The position numbers and the translations under genes are program-made. A stretch of DNA of 64,000 nucleotides from a virus: the IMG/VR virus record IMGVR_UViG_3300031787_000016, positions 1 to 64,000 of that record. The stretch is one strand, 5' to 3'. The notes under the pieces were generated by a model. That model was not told the DNA's origin, ran no database searches, and saw only the letters and a list, made by a program, of their open reading frames with translations. Shown one piece after another: positions 26,572 to 34,682 of the stretch (positions are counted from its first letter, which is position 1; the number at the start of each line of letters is the position of its first letter).

Positions 26572-26727
26572 ATGAAACACTTTACTTACTTTGCTGCACC
26601 TAATAGCAATTTTGCAAATATTTATCAAACAGGGCTACAAAATTTAATCAGTCCTGTTGTAGAGAAAGAAACTAAAAAATACGTCAGAAAGAAAAAAGAG
26701 CAAGCAGAGGCAGAAAAAGAAGGCTAA
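26572..26727 (+). CDS. 51-residue protein with FANF-like N-terminus
   Basis: ATG 26572 to TAA 26727. The N-terminus (HFTYFAAPNSNFANI) resembles the C-terminus of the protein at 34026 (FSAPNFVHFANF); the C-half is a highly charged Lys/Glu helix (EKETKKYVRKKKEQ). Follows the FN3 gene by 8 bases. Possibly a packaged or virion-internal peptide; function unknown. Confidence 0.55.
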   Translation: MKHFTYFAAPNSNFANIYQTGLQNLISPVVEKETKKYVRKKKEQAEAEKEG

Positions 26728-26866
26728 GGGCGTTCGCGCATTTAGAGGACAAAAATAGCTTGAAAGTCATACTGAACAAGGAAAGGGCGTTCGGACAAAA
26801 ATTTATTGTGCGGTTTATAAAATTGTGTGCTATATTAATTAGGTAGTCAATCACTAACTTATTTTT
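26728..26866 (+). promoter_or_regulatory. Control region of the YVSxDG regulator, copy 1
   Basis: Direct repeats of AGGGCGTTCG (starting near 26726 and 26786), each followed by an ACAAAAAT-type stretch. Extended -10 TGTGCTATATT at 26826-26836. The leader GTAGTCAATCACTAAC resembles the leader at 40570-40595. Confidence 0.55.
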
Positions 26867-27715
26867 ATGAATGCACAAATCGAAACAGTAAAACCAATTG
26901 TCGCTGAAAACGGTATTGAGTTTTATGTGAGTAATGACGGCACTGAAGCAGGGGTATCTATTGCAGGGCTTTCTAGGCTCTGTGGTATTAGTCGGGGCTA
27001 TTTAAGTGAAATGTTTTCAGGTGTCTCTAAAACACTGCCCGAATCGCTGAAACCCTTTGCAGATGAGATTTTTCACCAGTCTCTAACTGGCGTGAGAGGT
27101 GCTAGAATTGTTACCGCTAGAGTAGCTGCACAAGTTATCAAGCATTACGCGACAGATGCCAAGACACCAACTGAAATTGCTAAACGTTCTCTGGATAAAT
27201 TCCTAGAAATGGGATTCACAAGTTGGGTCAAAAAAGTTACTGGATTTTCAGATTCAATGAGTCATCACAGCTTAAACGAGACTCTCAATGCCCTTCTTGC
27301 TGATGTCCGTTCAACCAATCAAAACGTCGAGTCGCTAACAAAAGAGGTGAAATCTTGGCGTACTGTAAAGACAGTTGCTGATAATCACATGAAAGGACTT
27401 AATGTTCTTTTTGAAGAAATCGAACTTGCTGAACTTGAAAAAGAGGATTCGGACTACATTCTTGCCCCAGCTAACGAGCGTACTTGGAGTGTGACCGAAT
27501 GGCTTGCTCAAGAGAAGGGCATTCTTGCTGGCGGTCTTGAACGAGGTAAAATGCTTGGTCTAGGTCGTGCAATTGCAGAGACGTACAAAACTTTGCGCCA
27601 ACAACCTATTAAGCGTGGGTATCGCATTATCAACGGCAATCAAGCTAAAGTTGCCGTCTACTCTAAAGAGGATTTTCCAATCTTAGGTGTGACTTTTACT
27701 AAGTTCATGGCTTAG
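26867..27715 (+). CDS. YVSxDG-type putative regulator (copy 1)
   Basis: 282 residues. N-terminal domain GIEFYVSNDGTEAGVSIAGL, SRLCGISRGYLSEM looks helix-turn-helix-like; the middle (VTARVAAQVIKHYATDAK, GFTSWVKKVTGF) is shared with an equal-length paralogue at 40599; the C-terminal half has coiled-coil character. It resembles antirepressor-type regulators, but I cannot assign a family with certainty. A terminator follows. Confidence 0.7.
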   Translation: MNAQIETVKPIVAENGIEFYVSNDGTEAGVSIAGLSRLCGISRGYLSEMFSGVSKTLPESLKPFADEIFHQSLTGVRGARIVTARVAAQVIKHYATDAKTPTEIAKRSLDKFLEMGFTSWVKKVTGFSDSMSHHSLNETLNALLADVRSTNQNVESLTKEVKSWRTVKTVADNHMKGLNVLFEEIELAELEKEDSDYILAPANERTWSVTEWLAQEKGILAGGLERGKMLGLGRAIAETYKTLRQQPIKRGYRIINGNQAKVAVYSKEDFPILGVTFTKFMA

Positions 27716-27723
27716 ACAAAAGA

Positions 27724-27754
27724 AAAACCCCTCTAAAACTAATTAGAGGGGTTC
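27724..27754. terminator. Bidirectional-type terminator
   Basis: AACCCCTCTAA pairs with TTAGAGGGGTT across a short loop. On the minus strand it is followed by TTTTTC, so it best serves the portal gene; it can also stop the plus-strand regulator. Confidence 0.75.
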
Positions 27755-27819
27755 ACGTGTAATGAAACAAATTATTTTTATGAATACAGAAATCGTATCT
27801 ACTTAATATAACACAAACC

Positions 27820-29349
27820 CTAACCTTCTTGACCTCCCTCTTGAGGAGGATATTGTTCAGCTTGTCCTTCTGGCGGTGCAGGAGGAGCCTGAAGCTGATT
27901 TATCTGAGCCTGTAAGGATAGTACCTGACTTTGTTTCTCAAGTTCTTTTTGTACCTCAGCCTTGAGCGCGTCTTCTTCTTTTTTGCGTTTTTCCTCATCG
28001 TCAAGCGAAGGTAATCCGAGATTCTTACGGATAAGCCCAAGTACCTCAACGTCATCAGCAGGGATAATGCCAGATGCAATGAGAGAGGTGATGGTGCTAA
28101 GACGACCGTTAACTGTTGCTTGGTCTTCTTCGACATCGAATACAAACTCGCCCCAATCTTCACTGAACCAACTGGAAGGGAAGTTATCGTGCAATAAGCC
28201 ACGAATCATCTTGTGGATAATTTCGTGTTTGAGTGTGGTTGTTAAGGCAAAGATTGTCGAGTCAAAGGTCATCTTGAAGTTTTGACCAAAGCCGTTGTTA
28301 CCTAGATTTGTTGTGCCTGAGCCACTATTAACGTCAAAGATGCCCGAAGGTATAGCAAAGCTTGATTGAATGCCTCTGTCGATGTATTCTAGCGCTTTGA
28401 AGTGATTTTCGCTGGTGTTTTGAATTTGGATGCGGCTGAGTTCAACATCGTTGTCAGTAACAATGAATCCGCGTTTTTGAATGTCTTTTAGTTGATGACT
28501 GAGAGCAGCTTGTTTTGTTAATTGAAGTGGCTTGCCCTTGGAATCTTTTTTGACGTTACCTTGGGTATCAACCATTGTGGTTGTGCCGTTGTTAGGTGTT
28601 TTTGCCCAGAGTAGACCTTCGCTGTCGTTTTTGATGCGGAGAGCTAGATGTGTGAGCACAATTTTTTTTAATTTGTAATAATTCAGAGCGCTCAGACCGT
28701 CACCAATACCCCAAACAGCCATGCGGTCAAAGGCGGAACCTGAATTATTCGTAATATGCAGACATTTCTGATATGGAATTTTCACTATTTTTCCATTTCC
28801 ATTGTCGTACTCGATAAATTCTATATGCCCACCCTTATTTATCGTTTTTCCGAAACTAATGATATTTTCAGGATTTAATACGTTAATATTCGCAATTCGC
28901 CACTGCCCCCTATATCCTCGCACCTTCGATGATTTTGTAAATTCTGCGACCGCGACACCGTGTAGGATGACTGAGGAGAATAATTGAAACAGAATTTTCT
29001 TAAAACTTTTAGGGAGAGTTTTGAGATTGCTATTTACAAAAGCTTCTATCTCTTTCTTAGGATGGACGTATGAACCAAACGAATTTTGGGCGCGTAGTGC
29101 CTTGAAAGCTAGACACTGGGCAGCTATGGGGTCGCGGTTTGCCATCTCGCTGAGCAATTTCAGTGGAGGGCGCTCGTTTTCGTTAGGGTGAGTTATCGAT
29201 GCAAGTGCGTCTGTCGTGAGGCTCTGGTACTCGCTCGTATATTGCCCTTGGCGAAGTGCTGCCATTGGAGTAGGAGTCCCAGCAAACAACAAAGAATCGT
29301 CTAGGTCTTCTAATAAGCTTAATTGTATGGCTTCTTCTGCGACAGGCAT
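27820..29349 (-). CDS. Portal protein (Mu gp29/DUF935-like)
   Basis: 509 residues, portal-sized. N-terminal region has PPLKLLSEMANRDPIAAQCL and a middle with VILHGVAVAEFTK, WRIANINVLNPENI, YQKCLHITNNSG and FAIPSGIFDVNSGSG, matching the layout of DUF935-type portals. The C-terminus is charged coiled coil plus Pro/Gln-rich tail. Portals form the dodecameric vertex ring for DNA entry. It is 33 kb away from the capsid gene, with no terminase next to it in this window. Confidence 0.7.
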   Translation of the reverse strand: MPVAEEAIQLSLLEDLDDSLLFAGTPTPMAALRQGQYTSEYQSLTTDALASITHPNENERPPLKLLSEMANRDPIAAQCLAFKALRAQNSFGSYVHPKKEIEAFVNSNLKTLPKSFKKILFQLFSSVILHGVAVAEFTKSSKVRGYRGQWRIANINVLNPENIISFGKTINKGGHIEFIEYDNGNGKIVKIPYQKCLHITNNSGSAFDRMAVWGIGDGLSALNYYKLKKIVLTHLALRIKNDSEGLLWAKTPNNGTTTMVDTQGNVKKDSKGKPLQLTKQAALSHQLKDIQKRGFIVTDNDVELSRIQIQNTSENHFKALEYIDRGIQSSFAIPSGIFDVNSGSGTTNLGNNGFGQNFKMTFDSTIFALTTTLKHEIIHKMIRGLLHDNFPSSWFSEDWGEFVFDVEEDQATVNGRLSTITSLIASGIIPADDVEVLGLIRKNLGLPSLDDEEKRKKEEDALKAEVQKELEKQSQVLSLQAQINQLQAPPAPPEGQAEQYPPQEGGQEG

Positions 29350-29376
29350 TTTTAGTTTTTATATTAAAGTATTAGT

Positions 29377-30153
29377 CTATTCTAGCGTACTAGAACCATA
29401 GATAGATTTTTCTTCATCAGTAGCCAGTCTCCAACCATCCCATTTCGACTTAGGACTTTTAATTCTGTCCGATACAGTAGCTGGAACTACTTTTTCCCCT
29501 TCGGCTGCAAATTTTTTTGTAGGATAATATACCCCATTTATCACAACTGCTATACTTCCAGAGTTATTTGCTCCGCTATTAGCTACCCTGAGTTTTTCAA
29601 TCTCTTCTTTGGATTTAACCCTACCTATATTTGAAGCTATTAGTTTAGCTTTATTTTCTGGAGTTAAAATTTTACCTACAGTGCGTGTATGTCCCTTGTT
29701 AGCAGCACTGATTTTCGCTTTAGACTCCTCCGTATGGTGTTTACCTAACCATTTTTTATTACCAAGTTGACCTCTGCTGTAATTTAGCTTTTGTTCTTCG
29801 TTAGCAACTCTCCCTCTGTTTGCAATACTCATCTTTATTTTAGTCTGCTCGGTAGGTTTAAAGCCTACACTACCCTCCCCTCCCAGTTTTACATTGTAAA
29901 TATCAGTGCGTTTAAGGAACTCCTCATTAACCATTTCTGCTTCAGCTTTATAGGCATCTTTACAATTATTAAATTCTGCCAATGTAGTCCTAGTAAAATT
30001 TTTCCTGCCGTATTTTTCAATAGCTGGCTTTAGAATTGTTCCGCTACCTAAATAACGTCTTGAGTGCTTGGTATCAGATACTTTATGTACCCCAACATAA
30101 ATCTTGCCATTCAACAAATTCGTAGTTCGATATAATATCCAAGTCTCAGCCAT
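29377..30153 (-). CDS. GIY-YIG homing endonuclease with NUMOD3 repeats (module 1)
   Basis: 258 residues from ATG 30153, chosen by alignment with the paralogue at 34725. Residues ~3-90 are a GIY-YIG nuclease (TWILYRTTNLLNGKIYVGVH, conserved Arg in SRRYLGSG, Glu in KAEAEMVNEEF). Then NUMOD3-like DNA-binding repeats (KPTEQTKIKMSIANRGR, HTEESKAKISAANKG) and a short C-terminal helix-turn-helix-like domain. A Seg/T4-type free-standing homing endonuclease. It diverges from an RHH gene across a conserved operator. Confidence 0.85.
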   Translation of the reverse strand: MAETWILYRTTNLLNGKIYVGVHKVSDTKHSRRYLGSGTILKPAIEKYGRKNFTRTTLAEFNNCKDAYKAEAEMVNEEFLKRTDIYNVKLGGEGSVGFKPTEQTKIKMSIANRGRVANEEQKLNYSRGQLGNKKWLGKHHTEESKAKISAANKGHTRTVGKILTPENKAKLIASNIGRVKSKEEIEKLRVANSGANNSGSIAVVINGVYYPTKKFAAEGEKVVPATVSDRIKSPKSKWDGWRLATDEEKSIYGSSTLE

Positions 30154-30171
30154 TGCACATACCCATCCTTT

Positions 30172-30196
30172 CATGTATAATAAATACAGTATAACA
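30172..30196. promoter_or_regulatory. Conserved divergent operator/promoter (module 1)
   Basis: 25 bases identical, in inverted orientation, to 34683-34707. It contains TGTATAATAAATACA (inverted repeat TGTAT/ATACA), the palindrome ATACAGTAT and -10 hexamers on both strands (TATAAT toward the RHH gene, TATACT toward the endonuclease). Confidence 0.8.
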
Positions 30197-30213
30197 TATA
30201 AAAAACATAAACA

Positions 30214-30366
30214 ATGAGCAATATCGATAAAAGCAAAAGATTTAATGCGGTTATATCTGAGAAGCGCATGGATAAATTCAAGAACTATGCTGACTCCCGC
30301 CAAAAAAAGATGACCTGTCTTTTTGAGGATTGGATTGACTCTTTACCTGACACAACAGCAAAATAA
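30214..30366 (+). CDS. 50-residue ribbon-helix-helix protein (module 1)
   Basis: MSNIDKSKRFNAVISEKRMD then KNYADSRQKKMTCLFEDW and IDSLP: a basic N-terminal strand and two helices as in Arc/MetJ/CopG regulators. Same length as, and clearly homologous to, the gene at 34516-34668. Each faces a GIY-YIG gene across the same operator, so it probably represses both promoters. No ribosome site is visible. Its TAA overlaps the next ATG. Confidence 0.75.
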   Translation: MSNIDKSKRFNAVISEKRMDKFKNYADSRQKKMTCLFEDWIDSLPDTTAK

Positions 30367-31112
30367 TGCCCGATTTCACCTTCCCAGTCGTCTCTGGTCA
30401 CTCATTCCTCGCTCCTCGAAACCAAGTTGGAAAACCATTCTCTACGCTATTCATCGCTGAGGACAATGATGCCCATTTCAGCTTAAACGGAAGTTTTGAC
30501 AAGCACTTCCCCCTCTATGCCCTTACCAACATCATAAATGCCTCCACCTCTTACCGCCCAACGATTTCACTCATAAATCGTCTCGGCACAGAAACCCGAC
30601 TTACAGGCTCCGTCACTCCACAAATCTTTAAAGAGAAAATCAACAGGCGCGAAATCGGTCGAAAAAGCGAAATTCATCCAATTCTAGGTAATTCTGGGCT
30701 TGCCTTGAATACCGTATATTTTCGTGAGTTTCTCATTCCCAAGTTTGACCCACGTTATTCTCTGATTGTTGACAGCAAGTTTATAACCAACACAATCCAA
30801 AAACCCACAGACCAATTCGCAGACCTTGGAGCAAGTCCTAGCAGCGTCTTTGAGCCATTCGCAAAAGGAAGTTTAGTAAAATACACCAATCGCTACTACA
30901 GATGCCTAGAACCTACCAAAACCTACCCAAGTAGCAGCAATACCTCTTGGCAACAACTCCCAGAACGACAATCAATTTTCACGGCTGATATTTACGGCAT
31001 TTTTGGCAGCAATGTGCAATATTTACAAACTTACAGCGAAGACCGCAGTTTTCGACCAGAACAGCAAGATACCTCTCTGGTTACATATAATGTTTCATGC
31101 TTTTATGGTTAA
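30366..31112 (+). CDS. Virion-type protein with CBM-like insert
   Basis: 248 residues. Beta-rich; residues ~165-200 read FAKGSLVKYTNRYYRCLEPT then SSSNTSWQQLPE, the pattern of a small carbohydrate-binding module (CBM5/12-like: G-x-V-x-Y...Y...W-x-x-L). Probably binds host surface polysaccharide. Coupled to the RHH gene by TAATG, but their association may be incidental to an insertion of the module. Confidence 0.6.
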   Translation: MPDFTFPVVSGHSFLAPRNQVGKPFSTLFIAEDNDAHFSLNGSFDKHFPLYALTNIINASTSYRPTISLINRLGTETRLTGSVTPQIFKEKINRREIGRKSEIHPILGNSGLALNTVYFREFLIPKFDPRYSLIVDSKFITNTIQKPTDQFADLGASPSSVFEPFAKGSLVKYTNRYYRCLEPTKTYPSSSNTSWQQLPERQSIFTADIYGIFGSNVQYLQTYSEDRSFRPEQQDTSLVTYNVSCFYG

Positions 31113-31121
31113 CTAGTAATT

Positions 31122-31316
31122 ATGAAATACACACTTCCAGAATTTATCAAATATCTTCAATCTTTTGAAGCAGAATACCCAGAAGCAACTATTGGACTTG
31201 ACCAAGGTGAATTTCACACTACGGACATAGAAATAAATGTTGGCACGTCTTTGTTCGGTCAGCATAGATTACTGATTTCTGAAGTTTACGAAGTTGCACC
31301 TGACGAGGAAAAATAA
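31122..31316 (+). CDS. Small acidic protein of unknown function
   Basis: 64 residues, acidic (PEFIKYLQSFEAEYPEATIG). No clear ribosome site. Followed immediately by a GTG-started membrane microprotein frame. No family recognised. Confidence 0.6.
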   Translation: MKYTLPEFIKYLQSFEAEYPEATIGLDQGEFHTTDIEINVGTSLFGQHRLLISEVYEVAPDEEK

Positions 31317-31373
31317 GTGATTACTTGGATTTTGGCAATTTTGCTTGTTATGAAATTTGTTCCTTGGAGATAA
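31317..31373 (+). CDS. 18-residue hydrophobic microprotein (possible)
   Basis: GTG directly follows the previous stop; product MITWILAILLVMKFVPWR is a short hydrophobic helix with basic end. The next ATG is one base after its stop. Coupling suggests translation, but the frame is short enough to be chance. Confidence 0.3.
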   Translation: MITWILAILLVMKFVPWR

Positions 31374-31374
31374 T

Positions 31375-31773
31375 ATGTCAATAAACAGAGGCGACAAAGT
31401 TGTAGCTATTGCACAAATAGTCTACGGTGAAGCTTTAATTCCGTCAGGTACAGTTGGTACAGTATCTGACTACGATGAAGCTAATTTAGCTGGTGGTCAT
31501 TTTGAAGTATATTGGGTTAACGGTGAAACTACTCCTGCAAGACTAAATGTTAATACTGTAGAGCTTGTGGAATCTACTAGTATCAACCTTAGTGACGAAG
31601 ATTTGCAAGCACTTCACGACCGTATCGACAACGAGGGATTTAGCTACTGCTTCCTTTGTTATAGTCATTTCAACGAGATTGCTGACAAACAGTTTCATCG
31701 ATTGCGTAAAGAATATATTGCCTCACACAAAGCTTTGGAAAAATACTTGAAATATGGAGAATTTGCAGAATAG
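31375..31773 (+). CDS. Protein with SH3-like N-terminal domain
   Basis: 132 residues from ATG 31375, with CTTGGAG before it. Residues 1-65 (GDKVVAIAQIVYGEALIPSG, TVGTVSDYDEANL, FEVYWVNG) look like a small SH3/KOW-like barrel; the C-half is helical (LSDEDLQALHDRID, HKALEKYLKYG) with two Cys (YCFLCYSHF). Function unknown. Confidence 0.7.
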   Translation: MSINRGDKVVAIAQIVYGEALIPSGTVGTVSDYDEANLAGGHFEVYWVNGETTPARLNVNTVELVESTSINLSDEDLQALHDRIDNEGFSYCFLCYSHFNEIADKQFHRLRKEYIASHKALEKYLKYGEFAE

Positions 31774-31804
31774 TCCTTAAGATAGATATGTAAGTCAATA
31801 ATAT

Positions 31805-31815
31805 TGTGTTATATT
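31805..31815 (+). promoter_or_regulatory. Extended -10 promoter of the tRNA island
   Basis: TGTGTTATATT with its hexamer ending 7 bases before the first tRNA, so transcription would start at the tRNA 5' end. AGATAGATAT at 31780-31789 starts 30 bases before the hexamer, as at 7005. Confidence 0.6.
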
Positions 31816-31822
31816 AATAAAT

Positions 31823-31902
31823 GCCAGTGGAGTGACATGGATAATAATCACGGTTGGCTCATAACCAACAGATAGCGGTTTGTTCGATTCCCGCGACTGG
31901 CT
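31823..31902 (+). tRNA. tRNA-like, anticodon CAT, with an enlarged T arm
   Basis: Acceptor GCCAGTG pairs with GACTGGC except the last position. D arm GTGA/TCAC with GG in the loop; anticodon arm GTTGG-CTCATAA-CCAAC gives CAT (Met, or Ile after lysidine modification). T arm has TTCGATT, but the 5' strand is GCGG-TTT-G against C-CCGC: three extra bases bulge in the stem. Either a divergent or a non-functional tRNA. No CCA is encoded. Confidence 0.7.
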
Positions 31903-31908
31903 TACACC

Positions 31909-32001
31909 CTTCCGAGTGTCTCGGATTGCTTAGTGAAAGTGGCAGTTTCAACGCTGCGTCTAGCCGCATAAAGGCTAGGCTACCACAGGTGGAGACGGAA
32001 G
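31909..32001 (+). ncRNA. Structured RNA spacer between two tRNAs
   Basis: CTTCC-(GAGT)-GTCTC at 31909-31922 pairs with GAGAC-GGAAG at 31992-32001. Inside are hairpins GCAG/CTGC, CTAGCC/GGCTAG (31960-31978) and CCAC/GTGG. The four-way layout resembles a degenerate tRNA or a processing structure, but no T loop or clean 7-base anticodon loop is present. Confidence 0.45.
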
Positions 32002-32018
32002 CTAATATTGGTGTTCAT

Positions 32019-32089
32019 GCGGTTGTAGTATAGAGGAAATATGCCTACCTTCCAAGTAGGAGTCAGGATATCGTAATTCCTCAACCGCT
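32019..32089 (+). tRNA. tRNA-Gly(TCC)
   Basis: 71 nt. Acceptor GCGGTTG/CAACCGC; D arm GTAT-AGAGGAA-ATAT; anticodon arm CCTAC-CTTCCAA-GTAGG gives TCC, glycine; T arm AGGAT/TTCCT with loop ATCGTAA, which departs from the usual TTCRANY. Discriminator T; no CCA encoded. Its last base touches the stop codon of the convergent gene. Confidence 0.85.
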
Positions 32090-34023
32090 TAATCATTAAT
32101 TACAATATTCTCATTTACACTTCCTATAAAAGCATTAGGAAATAACGATGGCTCTTGGCTCAATCTCAACTTCTGCTCTGGATTAGGTGAAAGTACCAAA
32201 ATCGACTCAGTATCACTTGCAGCAATCGGTCTATATCCAATATTGAAGCTACTAACACTTGCACCATCTAAAGCCCCTAAAATTTGCGTGTATGTAGCTA
32301 TATAGCCGTTTTGCTTGGAATTTGGGTTAGTATCATCTTGTGAACTGAAAGATGGCGCTAGACTGAAGCTAGGCTGTGCTGGTGCAACACTATTATCGTA
32401 AACCCTGTCACCAGATGACGAGCTTGAGCCTATACGCTCTGGATTGACTTGATAGTAGTAACAACCTTCGTGCGAAAAGAATGGTGGCATCGAATACCGC
32501 AACACGAAGCTAAATTCTCCTCGACGAATCGGAAAATAGCCAGTCTCAGGCAAAGGCGGTGCATCCCAAGTAGTTTGTACTTGATTTGGCGCAGTTTTTA
32601 TCAAAGCTCCATAAGGCGCACTACCATCAACAAATAAAGTCGAAGGAACCTCAGTGCCAAATGTTCGACTGACAAAATAGGTATACTGATTTTTAGTTAA
32701 TGGGTAATAATCCTGAATTTTCCCGTATGCCCACCAACTTTTGTATTGCCACTCGTAACTAACACCTCTTTTGCCAACCGTACTCTTGATTTCGTAAGGA
32801 TGCTCGATTTTTCCTTCTGCCATGCCCATATCGAGGTGCAAAAGCAATGAGCCTTCCTTAGATGCTGCCAAAACACCCCAAGCATTAGGACGAATGACGT
32901 TAGACTGCTGCTGATATTTTTGTAAGCTGAATCGAGCTAAATCTGTCCCATAATCGGGCGACTGCCTTGGAGAGAACAGAAAATAATTGGTGTTACCGAC
33001 ATAAGTAGCCTCTGAGTTGCATACTTCAGTGATTGTCTTTTGCACCAATTGATTGCTCGACATTTCAGGACGCAAAGTTAGGTCAAGAGAGTAGAATGAT
33101 TTCCTTTTCTGCACAAGCACAGCGCTGTCATCAAATGCTTCTTGGTCAAACTCAACTGCTGCACTACGAGTACGCTTTCTAAGTACTGACTGACCACGAC
33201 ACCACGTAAAAGAGTATGTTGGAGTGACACTATATGATGTCACAGTGACCGAGTTCCCTCCTACACCATTAGAAATACGTTTATAGCGGGTATCGCTGGT
33301 GGAAGCTACACCGTAAACAGGTATGCGGTCTTCTGGGTCGATAACTAGGCATGACCATATACCTCCACCAAGATAAGTCAAATTATCGAGTGAGAAGTTT
33401 GACTTGAAGCACCGAGGCAATCCAGTGGCATCTAGGTCTAGTTGGTATGTCTGACGCTCTGTTATAGGCGTAGAACCACCATAAGGGGCTATATCTGCGT
33501 TATCGATGCTAACCAAAGTCCAGTCGATTTCTTTAAGCCCATCTTGCTTGTCTTTAACCGATTTGACATAAGCTAAGTGAACACTCCAACCACCACGATT
33601 GGCAGAATTGGCGCTAACATAGGCGCGGATTTGTGTTTGGTAGCTAGAAGAGAAAAAAGTGAAGATTGGCTCATTACTACCCCTCAAATCTTCATCAATA
33701 AAAACAGAGAAATAGTTTATAGCATCCTCATCTGTTTCTGGGAACTTAACAGGCGCTGGAATAGGAAATTGGGCTAATACAGCAGCTCTTTCTAAGTTGG
33801 CTTGAGAAGTTCTTAGTCGAGAAGTGATAGTTTCTAAAGAAATACCTTCTAATCTTTTTACTGTAACAAGTTTAAAGAGGGATTCCTTACTGGTTCTTTG
33901 TTTCGTTCTCGTTTGTACTTTTGTGTCTACGGTCGATTGGTTCGATATAAGTAACCACTCATCTGTTTGCGAGTCTTTTAGGAATACGCGCCCATTGTTC
34001 TCACGTTTGACAAATTTCCCCAT
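32089..34023 (-). CDS. Large virion-type protein, unknown
   Basis: 644 residues. N-terminus MGKFVKRENNGRVFLKDSQT, followed by a mostly beta, aromatic-rich sequence (FTFFSSSYQTQIRAYVSANS, RRGEFSFVLRYSMPPFFSHE). No domain recognised. The stop lies against tRNA-Gly. Two bases downstream of the FANF-tailed gene at 34026 in the same direction. A tail or baseplate role is inferred from composition. Confidence 0.65.
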   Translation of the reverse strand: MGKFVKRENNGRVFLKDSQTDEWLLISNQSTVDTKVQTRTKQRTSKESLFKLVTVKRLEGISLETITSRLRTSQANLERAAVLAQFPIPAPVKFPETDEDAINYFSVFIDEDLRGSNEPIFTFFSSSYQTQIRAYVSANSANRGGWSVHLAYVKSVKDKQDGLKEIDWTLVSIDNADIAPYGGSTPITERQTYQLDLDATGLPRCFKSNFSLDNLTYLGGGIWSCLVIDPEDRIPVYGVASTSDTRYKRISNGVGGNSVTVTSYSVTPTYSFTWCRGQSVLRKRTRSAAVEFDQEAFDDSAVLVQKRKSFYSLDLTLRPEMSSNQLVQKTITEVCNSEATYVGNTNYFLFSPRQSPDYGTDLARFSLQKYQQQSNVIRPNAWGVLAASKEGSLLLHLDMGMAEGKIEHPYEIKSTVGKRGVSYEWQYKSWWAYGKIQDYYPLTKNQYTYFVSRTFGTEVPSTLFVDGSAPYGALIKTAPNQVQTTWDAPPLPETGYFPIRRGEFSFVLRYSMPPFFSHEGCYYYQVNPERIGSSSSSGDRVYDNSVAPAQPSFSLAPSFSSQDDTNPNSKQNGYIATYTQILGALDGASVSSFNIGYRPIAASDTESILVLSPNPEQKLRLSQEPSLFPNAFIGSVNENIVIND

Positions 34024-34025
34024 TT

Positions 34026-34490
34026 TTAGAAATTTGCAAAATGTACGAAATTAGGCGCTGAAAATCCTCCATATTGCCCCGTCTGGAATTGTTGTTGACT
34101 CTTCCAATTACCAACACTCATTTTTCGACGTATCACTCCCGCCGCATCATAGAATTCATCAGGCGCAAGCTTTCTTTGGGGCTGTCTAGGAGCTTGTTGC
34201 TTAGATAATCCTCTGCCTACAGACTGTGATGCCAAAGCCTCTACACGGGCATCTGGAGCAGTTCCATACTTCACATTTGCAGAGCGTTGGTCGCGAGTTA
34301 GTGAGAATGGTGAGTTATTCAGTTTTTGATTGCCAATAGCTGCTACATTCTTTTGATTGAACGCATCTATAGCGCTTTGCTTTGTTTTAGGCACTAACGC
34401 TTGTTGACCTTTGTTTTTCAAAGTGTTTATGATGGCTTGACCTTGAGTAGCTAAACTTTTAAAAAAGAAGTCTGAAGTTTGGTATGTCAT
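34026..34490 (-). CDS. Basic disordered protein with C-terminal FANF
   Basis: 154 residues, basic and Gln/Asn-rich (KNKGQQALVPKTKQSAIDAF, KQQAPRQPQRKLAPDEF), low structure expected. It ends in FSAPNFVHFANF-stop. The same C- or N-terminal motif occurs on proteins at 20384, 26572, 41498 and 44042. A virion-internal or packaged protein is possible. Confidence 0.65.
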   Translation of the reverse strand: MTYQTSDFFFKSLATQGQAIINTLKNKGQQALVPKTKQSAIDAFNQKNVAAIGNQKLNNSPFSLTRDQRSANVKYGTAPDARVEALASQSVGRGLSKQQAPRQPQRKLAPDEFYDAAGVIRRKMSVGNWKSQQQFQTGQYGGFSAPNFVHFANF

Positions 34491-34515
34491 TGGGTTGGTA
34501 ATGGAAGTGTTTACT

Positions 34516-34668
34516 TTAGTTTAACACTTGGACTTCTGGAAGACTATCAATCCAGCACTCTATAGCTGATGTCATATCCTTATCTTGCGACTCGGCATAT
34601 TTCATCAACTTTTCATGTCTTTTTACGGACAATTTCGCATTTAATCTTTTGCTTTTATCAGGACGCAT
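34516..34668 (-). CDS. 50-residue ribbon-helix-helix protein (module 2)
   Basis: MRPDKSKRLNAKLSVKRHEK, LMKYAESQDKDMTSAIECW, IDSLP: paralogue of the gene at 30214 with conserved DKSKR, K-YA-S, MT and WIDSLP. Divergent from the GIY-YIG gene at 34725, the same arrangement as in module 1. Predicted DNA-binding repressor of the shared operator. Confidence 0.75.
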   Translation of the reverse strand: MRPDKSKRLNAKLSVKRHEKLMKYAESQDKDMTSAIECWIDSLPEVQVLN

Positions 34669-34682
34669 TTTGTACTCACGTG

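Noticed and set aside
31909-32001. A third tRNA between the two tRNAs
   Set aside because: No 7-base anticodon loop or TTCRANY loop can be placed; kept only as a structured RNA.
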